Shown: positions 21,653 to 29,890 of the stretch, one piece after another
Layout: every line of letters starts with the position of its first letter
How positions within the stretch are numbered: the first letter of the stretch is position 1
NCBI GenBank assembly: GCA_050180895.1
Contig: JBFXDS010000004.1
Location: forward strand, 186,001-250,000
Reading direction: 5' to 3'
DNA: 64,000 bases
Source of the DNA: JBGPEQ01 sp050180895
GTDB lineage: Bacteria; Pseudomonadota; Alphaproteobacteria; Dongiales; Dongiaceae
Position numbers and translations under genes: made by a program
Notes under the pieces: model-generated
Told to the model about the DNA's origin: nothing
The model's database searches: none
The model's input: the letters and a program-made list of their open reading frames with translations, nothing else

Positions 21653-22312
21653 TCACCCCAAGACATGGATCGCCGCGAAGAACGCGGCGAGCAGCCCGGC
21701 ATCGAGGCGACCCTCGCTGCGGACGCCGGAGCAAAGATCGAGGCCGAACGGGCAAACGCGCCGGACGGCCTCGGCGGCGTTCTCCGGCGTGAGGCCACCC
21801 GCGAGAAAAACCGGCCGGTCGACGGCCTCGACGACGCGGCGGCTCACATCCCAGTCATGCACCCTTCCGGTGCCGCCCAGCACCTTGACCGCCAGCTTGG
21901 GATTGCCGGAGTCGAGGAGGAACGCGTCCACCCACGGCGCCAACGCCTGGGCCTCGGCGATGACGTCCTCGTCGGCGACGTGCAGCACCTGCACGATTTT
22001 GACCTGCGGCAGAGCCATGCGGATGGACCGGTGGGCGCCCGCCTCCACCTGGTCCACCAGCTGCACCGTATTGGTGCCGCAGCGGCCCACATGGTCGACG
22101 ATCGCATCGCCGGCGGTCTCGCTGGTCAGCAGGAACGTCGCGACCGGGGGCGGAACGCTGGCGGCGATCTCCGCGATCAAGCCGTCATCGATGACTCCTG
22201 GCCCGCTCGGCATCCTGGCAACGAGACCCAACGCCGATGCACCCGCCGCCACGGCAAGGCGCGCCTCCTCGACCGACATGATGCAGCAGACCTTCACCCG
22301 GGGAGCCGGCAT
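21653..22312 (-). CDS. trpF: phosphoribosylanthranilate isomerase-like protein
   Basis: 219 residues, TIM barrel. TrpF signatures: VKVCCIMSVEEA (KxCG motif with catalytic Cys9, but Gly replaced by Cys10), FLLDS with the catalytic Asp, the phosphate-binding GGTGRVHDW, and AGGLTPENAAEAVR. Typical bacterial TrpF is 200-225 residues. It would catalyse the third step of tryptophan synthesis, yet no other trp gene is nearby. Start: ATG 22312; a TTG six codons earlier is possible. It may be the housekeeping enzyme or a specialised copy. Confidence 0.85.
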   Translation of the reverse strand: MPAPRVKVCCIMSVEEARLAVAAGASALGLVARMPSGPGVIDDGLIAEIAASVPPPVATFLLTSETAGDAIVDHVGRCGTNTVQLVDQVEAGAHRSIRMALPQVKIVQVLHVADEDVIAEAQALAPWVDAFLLDSGNPKLAVKVLGGTGRVHDWDVSRRVVEAVDRPVFLAGGLTPENAAEAVRRVCPFGLDLCSGVRSEGRLDAGLLAAFFAAIHVLG

Positions 22313-22416
22313 CGCGCTGGGTTCGTGCAAGTTGCCATCACGTTTCGCGGCGGCACGCTAGCGCATCGCGGCTGGAAGCGACATATGTATTGCGGCAATC
22401 CCTCCGAGGTGCACGC

Positions 22417-24672
22417 ATGGCCAAGCTGCTGCCGTCCTCCCTCGCCCTGCTGCTGTTGACGGGTTGCGCGCTGTTCGTGCCGTTGCCGCCGCCAACCACC
22501 GTCGAGCAGCGGCTGGCGGCGTTTCCCGTCACGGGACTGCCTTTGCAGCGGCCGGTCACGATTTACTGGGACGAGCATCAGATCCCCTTCATCGCGGCGC
22601 AGACGGATCACGACGCCGCCTTCGCCCTCGGCCTCGTGCATGCGCATCTGCGCCTGGGACAGATGGAGATCCTGCGGCGGATTTCGCAGGGACGTGTATC
22701 CGAGATGGGCGGTCCGCTGGCGATCGATATCGATCGTTCCCTGCGTATTCTCGACCTCGGCAAGGCGGTGCCGGCCATTCTCGCGGCCATGCCCGACGAA
22801 AGCCGGGCATGGCTCGATGTCTTCGTCGCCGGCATCAATCACTATCAGGCGACCGCGGCGCAGCTGCCGCACGAGTATGCGTTGCTCGGCCTCGCACGCG
22901 AGCCGTGGCGGGCGGAGGAGATCCTTACGATCGGCCGCCTCGCCTCGGTCGACATCACCTGGCTGATCTGGTTCCGGCTGCTCGGCCTGCGCGACACGCC
23001 GCAGTGGCCGGCACTGTGGGCGCGCATCGCCGCGGCTGGCGCCGCGTCTGCCCCGAGCTTCACCATGCCGACACAAGTCGGCCTGGAACAACTCGAATCC
23101 CTGCTCATCCGCAGTGGCAAGTCGGGCAGCAACAGTGTCGCCATCGCCGCTTCGCGCACCGCCACCGGCAGCAGCCTCATCGCCACCGATCCGCATCTGG
23201 GCATCTCCCTGCCCAACCTCTGGCTCATCGCCGGCATCAGCTCGCCGTCCTATCACGCCGTCGGCTTGATGGTGCCCGGCCTGCCGTTCGTTGCCGTCGG
23301 GCGCAACGACCAGATCGCCTGGGGCGGCACCAATCTGCGGGCGGCAAGCAGCGATCTGTTCGACGTCAGGGATCTGCCGCCGGAACAGATCACGACTCGA
23401 ACGAGCAGGATCGCGGTGCGCTGGTGGTTCTCCGAAGAGGCCGAACTGCGGGACACGCCGTACGGGCCGATGATCTCGGACGCGCCGGTGCTGCCGTCGC
23501 GGGACGGCGAGAGTCTGGCGCTCAGTTGGATCGGCCATCGACCGACCGACGAGCTGACGGCGATGCTGGCCGTGAACCGGGCGCGTGACTGGAACGAGTT
23601 CCGCGCGGCACTCACCGGCTTCGCGCTGTCGTCGCAAAACTTCCTCTATGCCGACGCGCGCGGCAACGTCGGTCAAGTCACCGCCGCCCAGCTACCGGCA
23701 CGGCCGAAGACAGCCCCGACCGACATCGTCAGGCCGCTGGCCGACGCGGCGGCATGGCAGCACATCGTCCCAGCTGCGGATCTGCCGAGCACCTACAACC
23801 CGCCGGACGGATTCCTCGCTTCGGCCAACAATCGGCCGGCGGACGCCGCGATCCTCATCGGTTATTTCTTCTCGGCCGACGATCGCATCCTCCGACTGCA
23901 GGAATCGCTGACGGCGAAGACAGACTGGACCGTCGACGATCTGCGTCGCCTGCAACTCGACACCTATCGACGGTCTGCCGTCCTCCTGCGCGATGCCTTG
24001 CAGCAGCGCTTGACCGAGATCGGCCAATCTTCCGCACACGCCTATTCGGAACAGCGCGTCCTTGATCTGGTCGCCGCATGGGACGGCACTTATGCGGCAT
24101 CGTCGGCGGGCGCCCTCGCATTTGAAACGCTCATGGCCGGCTTCGTGGCTGCCGCCTATGACGAGCCGACACGCGCCATCCTCGATGCCGGCGGTAACCT
24201 CTATGACTTCCTCGCCGAGGACCTGTCGCGACTCGACGATGCGGGGTTCACCGCAGCGCTGCGGTCGGCGCTGCCGGAGGCGGCGCGTGCCGTCGCGCGT
24301 TACGGAAGCTGGGGCGATATACACCGCATGCCTGTGCAACATATGCTCGGCGGTCTGCCGGTGATCGGGGGACGCTATCAATTCGGCGACCGCCCCGCGG
24401 CCGGTGGCAACGAGACCATCCTGAAGACCGCCTATTCGCTGACCAGCGAGCGTCATGCCACCCGCTACGGCACGCAGGCGCGCCATATCTCCGATCTGTC
24501 CGATCCGGACGCCAATTGGTTCGTGCTGCTCGGCGGCCAAGACGGCTGGTTCAACAGCAGCAGCTTCGCCGATCAGGTGGATCCGTTCATGCGCGGCGAG
24601 TTGATTCAGGTTCCGCTGTCGCTCGACAAGGTGCGCGCCGGCTTCACTCATCGCCTCGACCTTGTGCCATGA
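22417..24672 (+). CDS. penicillin acylase-family Ntn hydrolase, lipoprotein
   Basis: A 751-residue N-terminal-nucleophile amidohydrolase exported as a lipoprotein (LLLLTGCA lipobox at about residue 16). The autoprocessing site is the GSN motif with Ser238 as the predicted new N-terminus. The small subunit upstream has IYWDEHQIPFIAA, and the large subunit has the Asn-containing segment NPPDGFLASANNRP of the family. Homologues hydrolyse beta-lactams, N-acyl homoserine lactones or N-acyl amino acids; the substrate here is unknown. Stop and next start overlap (ATGA) with the GH3-family gene, so the two proteins are translationally coupled. Confidence 0.9.
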   Translation: MAKLLPSSLALLLLTGCALFVPLPPPTTVEQRLAAFPVTGLPLQRPVTIYWDEHQIPFIAAQTDHDAAFALGLVHAHLRLGQMEILRRISQGRVSEMGGPLAIDIDRSLRILDLGKAVPAILAAMPDESRAWLDVFVAGINHYQATAAQLPHEYALLGLAREPWRAEEILTIGRLASVDITWLIWFRLLGLRDTPQWPALWARIAAAGAASAPSFTMPTQVGLEQLESLLIRSGKSGSNSVAIAASRTATGSSLIATDPHLGISLPNLWLIAGISSPSYHAVGLMVPGLPFVAVGRNDQIAWGGTNLRAASSDLFDVRDLPPEQITTRTSRIAVRWWFSEEAELRDTPYGPMISDAPVLPSRDGESLALSWIGHRPTDELTAMLAVNRARDWNEFRAALTGFALSSQNFLYADARGNVGQVTAAQLPARPKTAPTDIVRPLADAAAWQHIVPAADLPSTYNPPDGFLASANNRPADAAILIGYFFSADDRILRLQESLTAKTDWTVDDLRRLQLDTYRRSAVLLRDALQQRLTEIGQSSAHAYSEQRVLDLVAAWDGTYAASSAGALAFETLMAGFVAAAYDEPTRAILDAGGNLYDFLAEDLSRLDDAGFTAALRSALPEAARAVARYGSWGDIHRMPVQHMLGGLPVIGGRYQFGDRPAAGGNETILKTAYSLTSERHATRYGTQARHISDLSDPDANWFVLLGGQDGWFNSSSFADQVDPFMRGELIQVPLSLDKVRAGFTHRLDLVP

Positions 24673-26189
24673 TCGACGCGACGCCGCTTCTGCGCGCCTA
24701 TGCGCATCGGCGGCGGGCACAGCTGGCGGCCGAGAATGTGGTCGAGCGGCAGGAGGCGCAGCTGTTGCAATTGGTACGCCGCGCCACCGAGACGCCGTTT
24801 GGCCGCGCGCATGACTTTGCCCGCATCCGCACGGTCGCCGACTTCCAGGCTCGCGTGCCGCCGCGCTCCTACGAGGCATTCTGGCGCGACTGGTGGCAGC
24901 CGCACTTTCCGCGACTGGCCAACGTCACCTGGCCCGGGGCGGTCCCCTTCCTTGCCGTGTCCTCCGGTACGACCAGCGGCGCGTCGAAATACATCCCTGT
25001 TTCGAACGCCATGCTGCGCGCCAATCGCCGCGCCGCACTCGACGTCCTGGTGCATCACGTCAGCCGGCGGCCTGAGAGCCGTGTGCTCGGCGGACGGACA
25101 TTCATGCTCGGCGGCTCGACCGACCTCAAGGAAGAGGCGCCGGGGATTTTCAGCGGTGATCTTTCGGGCATTGCCGCCAAGCGCACGCCGGCCTGGGCGC
25201 GACCCCTCACCTTTCCGCCACCGGCGATCGCGCTGATGCGCGACTGGGACGCCAAGATCGCCGCCTGCATCGACCGCGCCGCGACGGCCGACATCCGCTG
25301 CATCACGGGCACGCCGAGTTGGCTGCTGATCCTCTTCGATCGCCACGCAACCGCCCACGGCCTGCCGTCGGCTGCCAGCGCGCTCTATCCGAATCTGGAA
25401 CTCGTCGTCCATGGTGGCATCAATTTCATGCCCTACCGCGACCGCTTCGAGGCGTTTCTGGCCGGCAGCCATGCCGAGTTGCGCGAGGTCTATCCCGCCA
25501 GCGAGGGCTTCATCGCCATCGCCGACGAAGGACCCGCGGACGGGCTCCGCCTCATCGTCGACAACGGCCTGTTCTTCGAGTTCGTGCCGGTCGAAGAGCT
25601 TGACGCTCCAACGCCGCGCCGATTCTGGATCGACAATATCGAGAGCGACGTCAACTACGCCATCCTGCTGACCAGCTGCGCCGGTCTTTGGGCCTACATT
25701 CTCGGCGATACCGTGCGCTTCCTGTCGCGGCGGCCGCCGCGCCTCGCGGTCACCGGCCGAACCAGCTACATGATGTCGGCCTTCGGGGAACACCTCATCG
25801 GCGAGGAAATCGAGGATGCCGTGGCAACCGCAGCACACGCGATTACGGCCGATGTCAGCGATTTCGCCATGGGAGCCATCTTCCCCGAGCGCACCGGCGA
25901 TCTCGGCCACCACCTGATCTTCGTCGAGTTCGCGACTCCGACAGATGCGGCTCGCGTTACCGCCTTTGCCGAGGTCTTCGACGCGCGTCTCGCTGAATTG
26001 AACGACGACTACCGAGCCCATCGCGCCGAGGGGTTCGGGATGGGACCGCCACGCGTTCACGTCGTGGCGCCGGGGTTCTTTGCAGACTGGATGGAGGCGC
26101 GTGGCCGGCTCGGCGGTCAGAACAAGGTGCCCCGGGTCATCAACGATCCACAGCTTTTCGCCGAGTTGCGCGCGTTTGCCGAGCGCTGA
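24669..26189 (+). CDS. GH3 family acyl-acid-amide synthetase
   Basis: A 506-residue ATP-dependent ligase of the GH3 family, known from plants where it joins auxin or jasmonate to amino acids; bacterial members are mostly uncharacterised. The adenylation loop is FLAVSSGTTSG. Further family segments: YPASEGFIAIAD (acyl pocket, ATP loop), YAILLTSCAGLWAYILGD and RTSYMMSAFGEHL. Cytosolic. It overlaps the acylase stop by four bases. An amide-forming enzyme paired with an amide-cleaving one suggests control of one conjugate. Confidence 0.9.
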   Translation: MIDATPLLRAYAHRRRAQLAAENVVERQEAQLLQLVRRATETPFGRAHDFARIRTVADFQARVPPRSYEAFWRDWWQPHFPRLANVTWPGAVPFLAVSSGTTSGASKYIPVSNAMLRANRRAALDVLVHHVSRRPESRVLGGRTFMLGGSTDLKEEAPGIFSGDLSGIAAKRTPAWARPLTFPPPAIALMRDWDAKIAACIDRAATADIRCITGTPSWLLILFDRHATAHGLPSAASALYPNLELVVHGGINFMPYRDRFEAFLAGSHAELREVYPASEGFIAIADEGPADGLRLIVDNGLFFEFVPVEELDAPTPRRFWIDNIESDVNYAILLTSCAGLWAYILGDTVRFLSRRPPRLAVTGRTSYMMSAFGEHLIGEEIEDAVATAAHAITADVSDFAMGAIFPERTGDLGHHLIFVEFATPTDAARVTAFAEVFDARLAELNDDYRAHRAEGFGMGPPRVHVVAPGFFADWMEARGRLGGQNKVPRVINDPQLFAELRAFAER

Positions 26190-26237
26190 GCCGAAATCCG
26201 CCGCTCGCGCATTCCTCCCGATAGGTTACAATCGGAT

Positions 26238-27137
26238 ATGGACGAAGTCGTCTACGACCACGGTCGGATCGATCGTGTGCGGCTTGCCCGGCTGAATGCT
26301 CGCTCCGACACTCGCGGCTTGACTCATCTTGCAGGTCATGCAGCGGCACTTGTTGCAACCGGTGCGATCCTGAGCCGCGCCGTCGGTAGCTGGTGGGTAG
26401 TTCCGGCGACGGTGCTGCATGGTGCTGTCCTCATCTTCCTGTTCGCGCCCCTGCACGAAACGATCCATCGCACCGCGTTCAGGAGTCGCTGGCTCAATGA
26501 CGGCGTCGCGTGGATGATCGGGCTGATCCTCCTGCTGCCGCCCGAATATTTTCGGTTCTTCCACTTCGCGCATCATCGCCACACGCAGGATCCGCATAAT
26601 GATCCGGAGCTGGCGTCACCCAAGCCCGCGACGTCGGCGCAATGGCTGCTGCATGTTTCGGGGTGGCACTATTGGCGCGCCGGGATCACCGGGTTGGTCG
26701 GCCATGCTCTCGGGCGAGCCCCCGAGCCATTCCTGGCCGCCCCGCGCACGGCCGTGCGGGTCGTCACCGAGGCGCGCGTCGTCCTGACGATCTACGGGTT
26801 TCTCGCCGCCGGCGCGTTCGCTGCAGGCTGGTGGGCGCCGCTAACCTATTGGGTCTTGCCGGCCCTCGCCGGTCAGCCGCTCCTGCGGATGTATCTACTG
26901 GCGGAGCATACGGGCTGCCCGCTTGTACCGGACATGCTGGCGAACTCCCGAACCACGTTGACCAACGCCGTTGTGCGCTTCTTCGCGTGGAACATGCCCT
27001 ATCACGCCGAACATCATGCGTTTCCCTCGGTGCCGTTCCACGCGTTGCCCGAGCTGCATCGCGACCTGCGGGCCCATCTCAAGGTCACTGCATCCGGCTA
27101 TATCGCGGCGCATCGCCAGATCCTGCGGAGCCTATGA
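26238..27137 (+). CDS. membrane fatty acid desaturase family protein
   Basis: A 299-residue integral membrane diiron enzyme. Three histidine boxes: HETIH (73-77), HFAHHRH (109-115) and HAEHH (near 256), with hydrophobic segments at about 33-70, 90-105 and 180-225. The box spacing resembles FA_desaturase/hydroxylase members acting on acyl chains or carotenoid-like substrates. It lies 48 bases after the GH3-family gene, same strand. Its stop overlaps the convergent lyase gene by six bases. Confidence 0.87.
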   Translation: MDEVVYDHGRIDRVRLARLNARSDTRGLTHLAGHAAALVATGAILSRAVGSWWVVPATVLHGAVLIFLFAPLHETIHRTAFRSRWLNDGVAWMIGLILLLPPEYFRFFHFAHHRHTQDPHNDPELASPKPATSAQWLLHVSGWHYWRAGITGLVGHALGRAPEPFLAAPRTAVRVVTEARVVLTIYGFLAAGAFAAGWWAPLTYWVLPALAGQPLLRMYLLAEHTGCPLVPDMLANSRTTLTNAVVRFFAWNMPYHAEHHAFPSVPFHALPELHRDLRAHLKVTASGYIAAHRQILRSL

Positions 27138-28574
27138 TTGCAGACGCTCTGGGCGAGCGTAAACCTTTGCCCGAAAGGCGGCGACCAGCTTCTCCATGTC
27201 GGGAGCAATGGGCCGAGGCTCGACCACTGGCGGCATGTGAACCTGGATCTCGGCGAGCAACCCGCGCAACGGTGCAGGCGCCTTGCGCTTCGTGACATAG
27301 AGCGCCTGGGACGCGACGGCGGCGAGCGCGGCCAACGCGGCCTCGAGGCAGAAGGCTGCGTGTTCCTGACCACGCCAAGCGATAAAGGTGGGCGGCGCCG
27401 TATCGTTCTGCCCGAAGCCGCCGCCCTCGCTGCCGGGCAGGAAGGTGCGTTGGGCCGCGCGCTTCGCCTCCTCGGCATATCCCACCTGCACCATGCCGAG
27501 GCAACCCAGATAGCCCTCGCCGGCCTGCAACTGATCGGGCAGGAGGGAATATCGTCCGTCGAGCAATTTCGAGGTGTGCTTGTCGGCGATGATGCAAAGA
27601 TCCGCGGCTGCGGCCGCCAGCGCGTCGAGAGCCGGATAGGCAGCGGCATTGTGATAGCCGCCCGTGCTGTAGACGCGGCCGTGTGGATAGCGGCCATCGG
27701 GCGGCAGGTAGACAGGATTGTCGGTGATCGCGCTGAGCGAGCGCTCGGCGACCTCTCGCGCCTGCGCGAGAGCGCGCCGCAGCTGGCCGAGCACGCGCGG
27801 CAGGATGCGATAGCTGACCGGCGCCTGATACGGCCGGCGTTCGCTGTTGCCTTCGGCCAGCAAATCCCGCAGCGAACGGAGCGCAGCCGCCTCATGTGGA
27901 TCGTTCCACAGCTCCTCGAACTCCGGCGCGAAGTGCGTCAGCGGCACCAGTATCGCCTCGGCTGACAGCGCAAAGACCTGCTCGACCAGCGGCAGACGCC
28001 GTTCCATAGCGATCACCGCATCAGCAACCAGCGCGCTGGCGCAGGGCGAGCCGTTGATCAGCGCCAGGCTTTCCTTCTCTGCGAGATCGGAGCTCGCCGC
28101 CAGATCGCTGAACAGCGGCGCCAAGCCGAGGATCTCACCGGCGCCGCCTTGTCCCATGGCGGACACGGCCGGCAACCGGCGACCATCCAGGAGCTGCGCC
28201 ACCGCTTGGGCCAAGGCAGGGGTGACCGCCGCATGACCTTCGACATAGTTAGCCAAGCGCGCGAAGACGATGCCGCGCGTCACACGTTCGGGCAGCGGCG
28301 GACCGAACGCAGCATACGCGCCGACCGGCGGCTTCCTCGCATGGTCGCGCCGCTCTTCCGGCTTCAGGCGCACGCGGGCAAACTGACCGTAACCCGTGGT
28401 TACGCCGTAGATGGTGACATTCGGATCACCGTCGATCAGCCGCATGAAGGCGGCGCGGCACTCCGCCATGCGTCGCAGCGCAGCGGTGGAAAACGTGACA
28501 GCCTCACCCTGCCAAGCGGCCCTGGCATAGTTGTCGGCGGTGAAGTCTTCGCGCGAATTGAGCAGAAGAGTCAT
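27132..28574 (-). CDS. HAL/PAL-family ammonia-lyase homologue lacking the MIO triad
   Basis: A 480-residue aromatic amino acid lyase fold. Conserved: YGVTTGYG (catalytic Tyr56 loop), EKESLALINGS (174-176 replaces NGT) and SAITDNPVY. The place where Ala-Ser-Gly normally cyclises to the MIO electrophile (GSxGASGDL) reads GQGGAGEI at 141-148, and the stretch to the NGS motif is about 20 residues shorter than usual. Without MIO the standard elimination chemistry is not expected, so it may bind ligand, do another reaction, or be inactive. ATG 28574 is the family-length start. It converges on the desaturase gene. Confidence 0.85.
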   Translation of the reverse strand: MTLLLNSREDFTADNYARAAWQGEAVTFSTAALRRMAECRAAFMRLIDGDPNVTIYGVTTGYGQFARVRLKPEERRDHARKPPVGAYAAFGPPLPERVTRGIVFARLANYVEGHAAVTPALAQAVAQLLDGRRLPAVSAMGQGGAGEILGLAPLFSDLAASSDLAEKESLALINGSPCASALVADAVIAMERRLPLVEQVFALSAEAILVPLTHFAPEFEELWNDPHEAAALRSLRDLLAEGNSERRPYQAPVSYRILPRVLGQLRRALAQAREVAERSLSAITDNPVYLPPDGRYPHGRVYSTGGYHNAAAYPALDALAAAAADLCIIADKHTSKLLDGRYSLLPDQLQAGEGYLGCLGMVQVGYAEEAKRAAQRTFLPGSEGGGFGQNDTAPPTFIAWRGQEHAAFCLEAALAALAAVASQALYVTKRKAPAPLRGLLAEIQVHMPPVVEPRPIAPDMEKLVAAFRAKVYARPERLQS

Positions 28575-28874
28575 GACGATACAGCTTTGTTGTACAAGCG
28601 CATTGAGGTCTGAAAGGGCGAGATCTGCGAACTGATAGCAGACTGCGACAGGAGGATACAGCGCCTGGAATCCAATGTTTTTGACCCCCGGCGAGCCCTT
28701 TAGACATGGTTAAAGCCGCGCTTGCTTTTCTTCGCCGTGGCGCTCAAAGTATTGAACATTGTCCTTCGCGGATGGACGTCCGTGACGACCGCGGGCGGGC
28801 GCTCGTCGGTATCCTGATGATTGGACGCTCGGGCAGGGGCAAGCCATGAGGGTCGCTAGAGCAGAGTGAGCGTA
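28575..28874. other. 300-base divergent intergenic region
   Basis: It separates the lyase homologue from the cold-shock gene, so it should hold promoters for both. I could not place a convincing -35/-10 pair. A seven-codon frame (MRVARAE) ends just before the cold-shock start and could be a leader, or chance. The cold-shock gene probably has a long 5' leader, as is common in its family. Confidence 0.45.
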
Positions 28875-29222
28875 ATGAACGAACGTCAGCAACCCGGTGG
28901 TTCCGCGAGCGGGGAAGGCTCGGAACTGCACGGTACGATCAAGTGGTTTAATCCCGAGAAGGGTTATGGTTTCGTTTCGCCGGCCGACGGATCTCAAGAC
29001 GTATTTCTGCACATTTCTGCCCTCAAGCAGGCTGGATTGCAGGACGCGCCGGAAGGATCGACGATCCATTGCGAGGTGGGACAAGGCCGCAAAGGCGTTC
29101 AGGTCCTGCGCGTGATCAATCTCGATCAAAGTACGGCGACGCCGCGCCAGCAGCAATCGCAGCAACGGCCGCGACGACCTTTCCCGCCGCGTGGCAACAG
29201 CCCGCATCACGGCCACGAATAG
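28875..29222 (+). CDS. cold-shock domain protein with basic C-terminal tail
   Basis: 115 residues. The cold-shock OB fold spans about 18-85 with RNP1 KGYGFVSP and RNP2 VFLHISAL. It binds single-stranded RNA or DNA. After the domain comes a disordered tail rich in Gln, Arg and Pro (QQQSQQRPRRPFPPRG, ending HHGHE), about 30 residues longer than classical CspA. ATG 28875 is preferred; an in-frame GTG lies three codons upstream. Confidence 0.88.
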   Translation: MNERQQPGGSASGEGSELHGTIKWFNPEKGYGFVSPADGSQDVFLHISALKQAGLQDAPEGSTIHCEVGQGRKGVQVLRVINLDQSTATPRQQQSQQRPRRPFPPRGNSPHHGHE

Positions 29223-29404
29223 CTGCCGTTCGACCATCGCGGGACATCCCCCGCCGGCGCGGGGCGGCTACGGCGCCCGGGGACTAGTGAAGAGATTGAT
29301 CTGCTCGCCACACGGGCGAGATGCGGAGGTCGGACAGTCATGACTGCGGATCTCCGTTCCGGCCTCCAATCCGGCCTCGAGTTCATAAGCTGTCATCGAA
29401 CATC

Positions 29405-29890
29405 GTGAGCATCGACTCGCGCGAGTTCCGCAAGGCTCTCGGTTGCTTCGCGACGGGTATAACCGTGGTCACCGCGGCCTCGCGTGACGCGGGGATGGTC
29501 GGCATCACCGCGAACTCCTTCAACTCGGTCTCTCTCGATCCGCCGCTCGTGCTGTTCAGCCTGGATCGCCGGGCCTACAGCCTGCCCGCTTTCCACGATG
29601 CGGGGCAGTTCGCCATCAATGTCCTCGGCGGCAACCAGCGTCAGCTGGCCGTGATCTTCGCCACGCCGATGATCGACAAATGGGATAACGTTCATTACGA
29701 ACTTTGGGATACCGGCTGTCCGATCCTGACGGATGCGCTGGCCAATTTCGAGTGCAAGACCCAGCATATCTACGACGGCGGCGATCACCTGATCTTCGTC
29801 GGCCGGGTGCGGAAGATGCGTTTCGCGCAGGAAGGCGAGCCGCTCCTGTACTTCCGCGGCGGCTACCGGCACATCGGCGACCCACGCTAG
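29405..29890 (+). CDS. flavin reductase family protein
   Basis: A 161-residue FMN-binding split-barrel of the flavin reductase-like family. It likely reduces FMN or FAD with NAD(P)H for a monooxygenase. Signatures: FRKALGCFATGITVVT, GITANSFNSVSLDPPLVLFSL and FAINVL. The start GTG 29405 is chosen by alignment to the family N-terminus; the frame is open to 29321 without homology. The stop codon is shared on both strands with the GH1 gene (CTAG at 29887-29890). No monooxygenase partner is adjacent. Confidence 0.85.
   Translation: MSIDSREFRKALGCFATGITVVTAASRDAGMVGITANSFNSVSLDPPLVLFSLDRRAYSLPAFHDAGQFAINVLGGNQRQLAVIFATPMIDKWDNVHYELWDTGCPILTDALANFECKTQHIYDGGDHLIFVGRVRKMRFAQEGEPLLYFRGGYRHIGDPR

Noticed and set aside
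28680..28710. Promoter of the cold-shock gene starting with TTGACC
   Set aside because: No acceptable -10 box lies at 16-18 bases, so it was left out.
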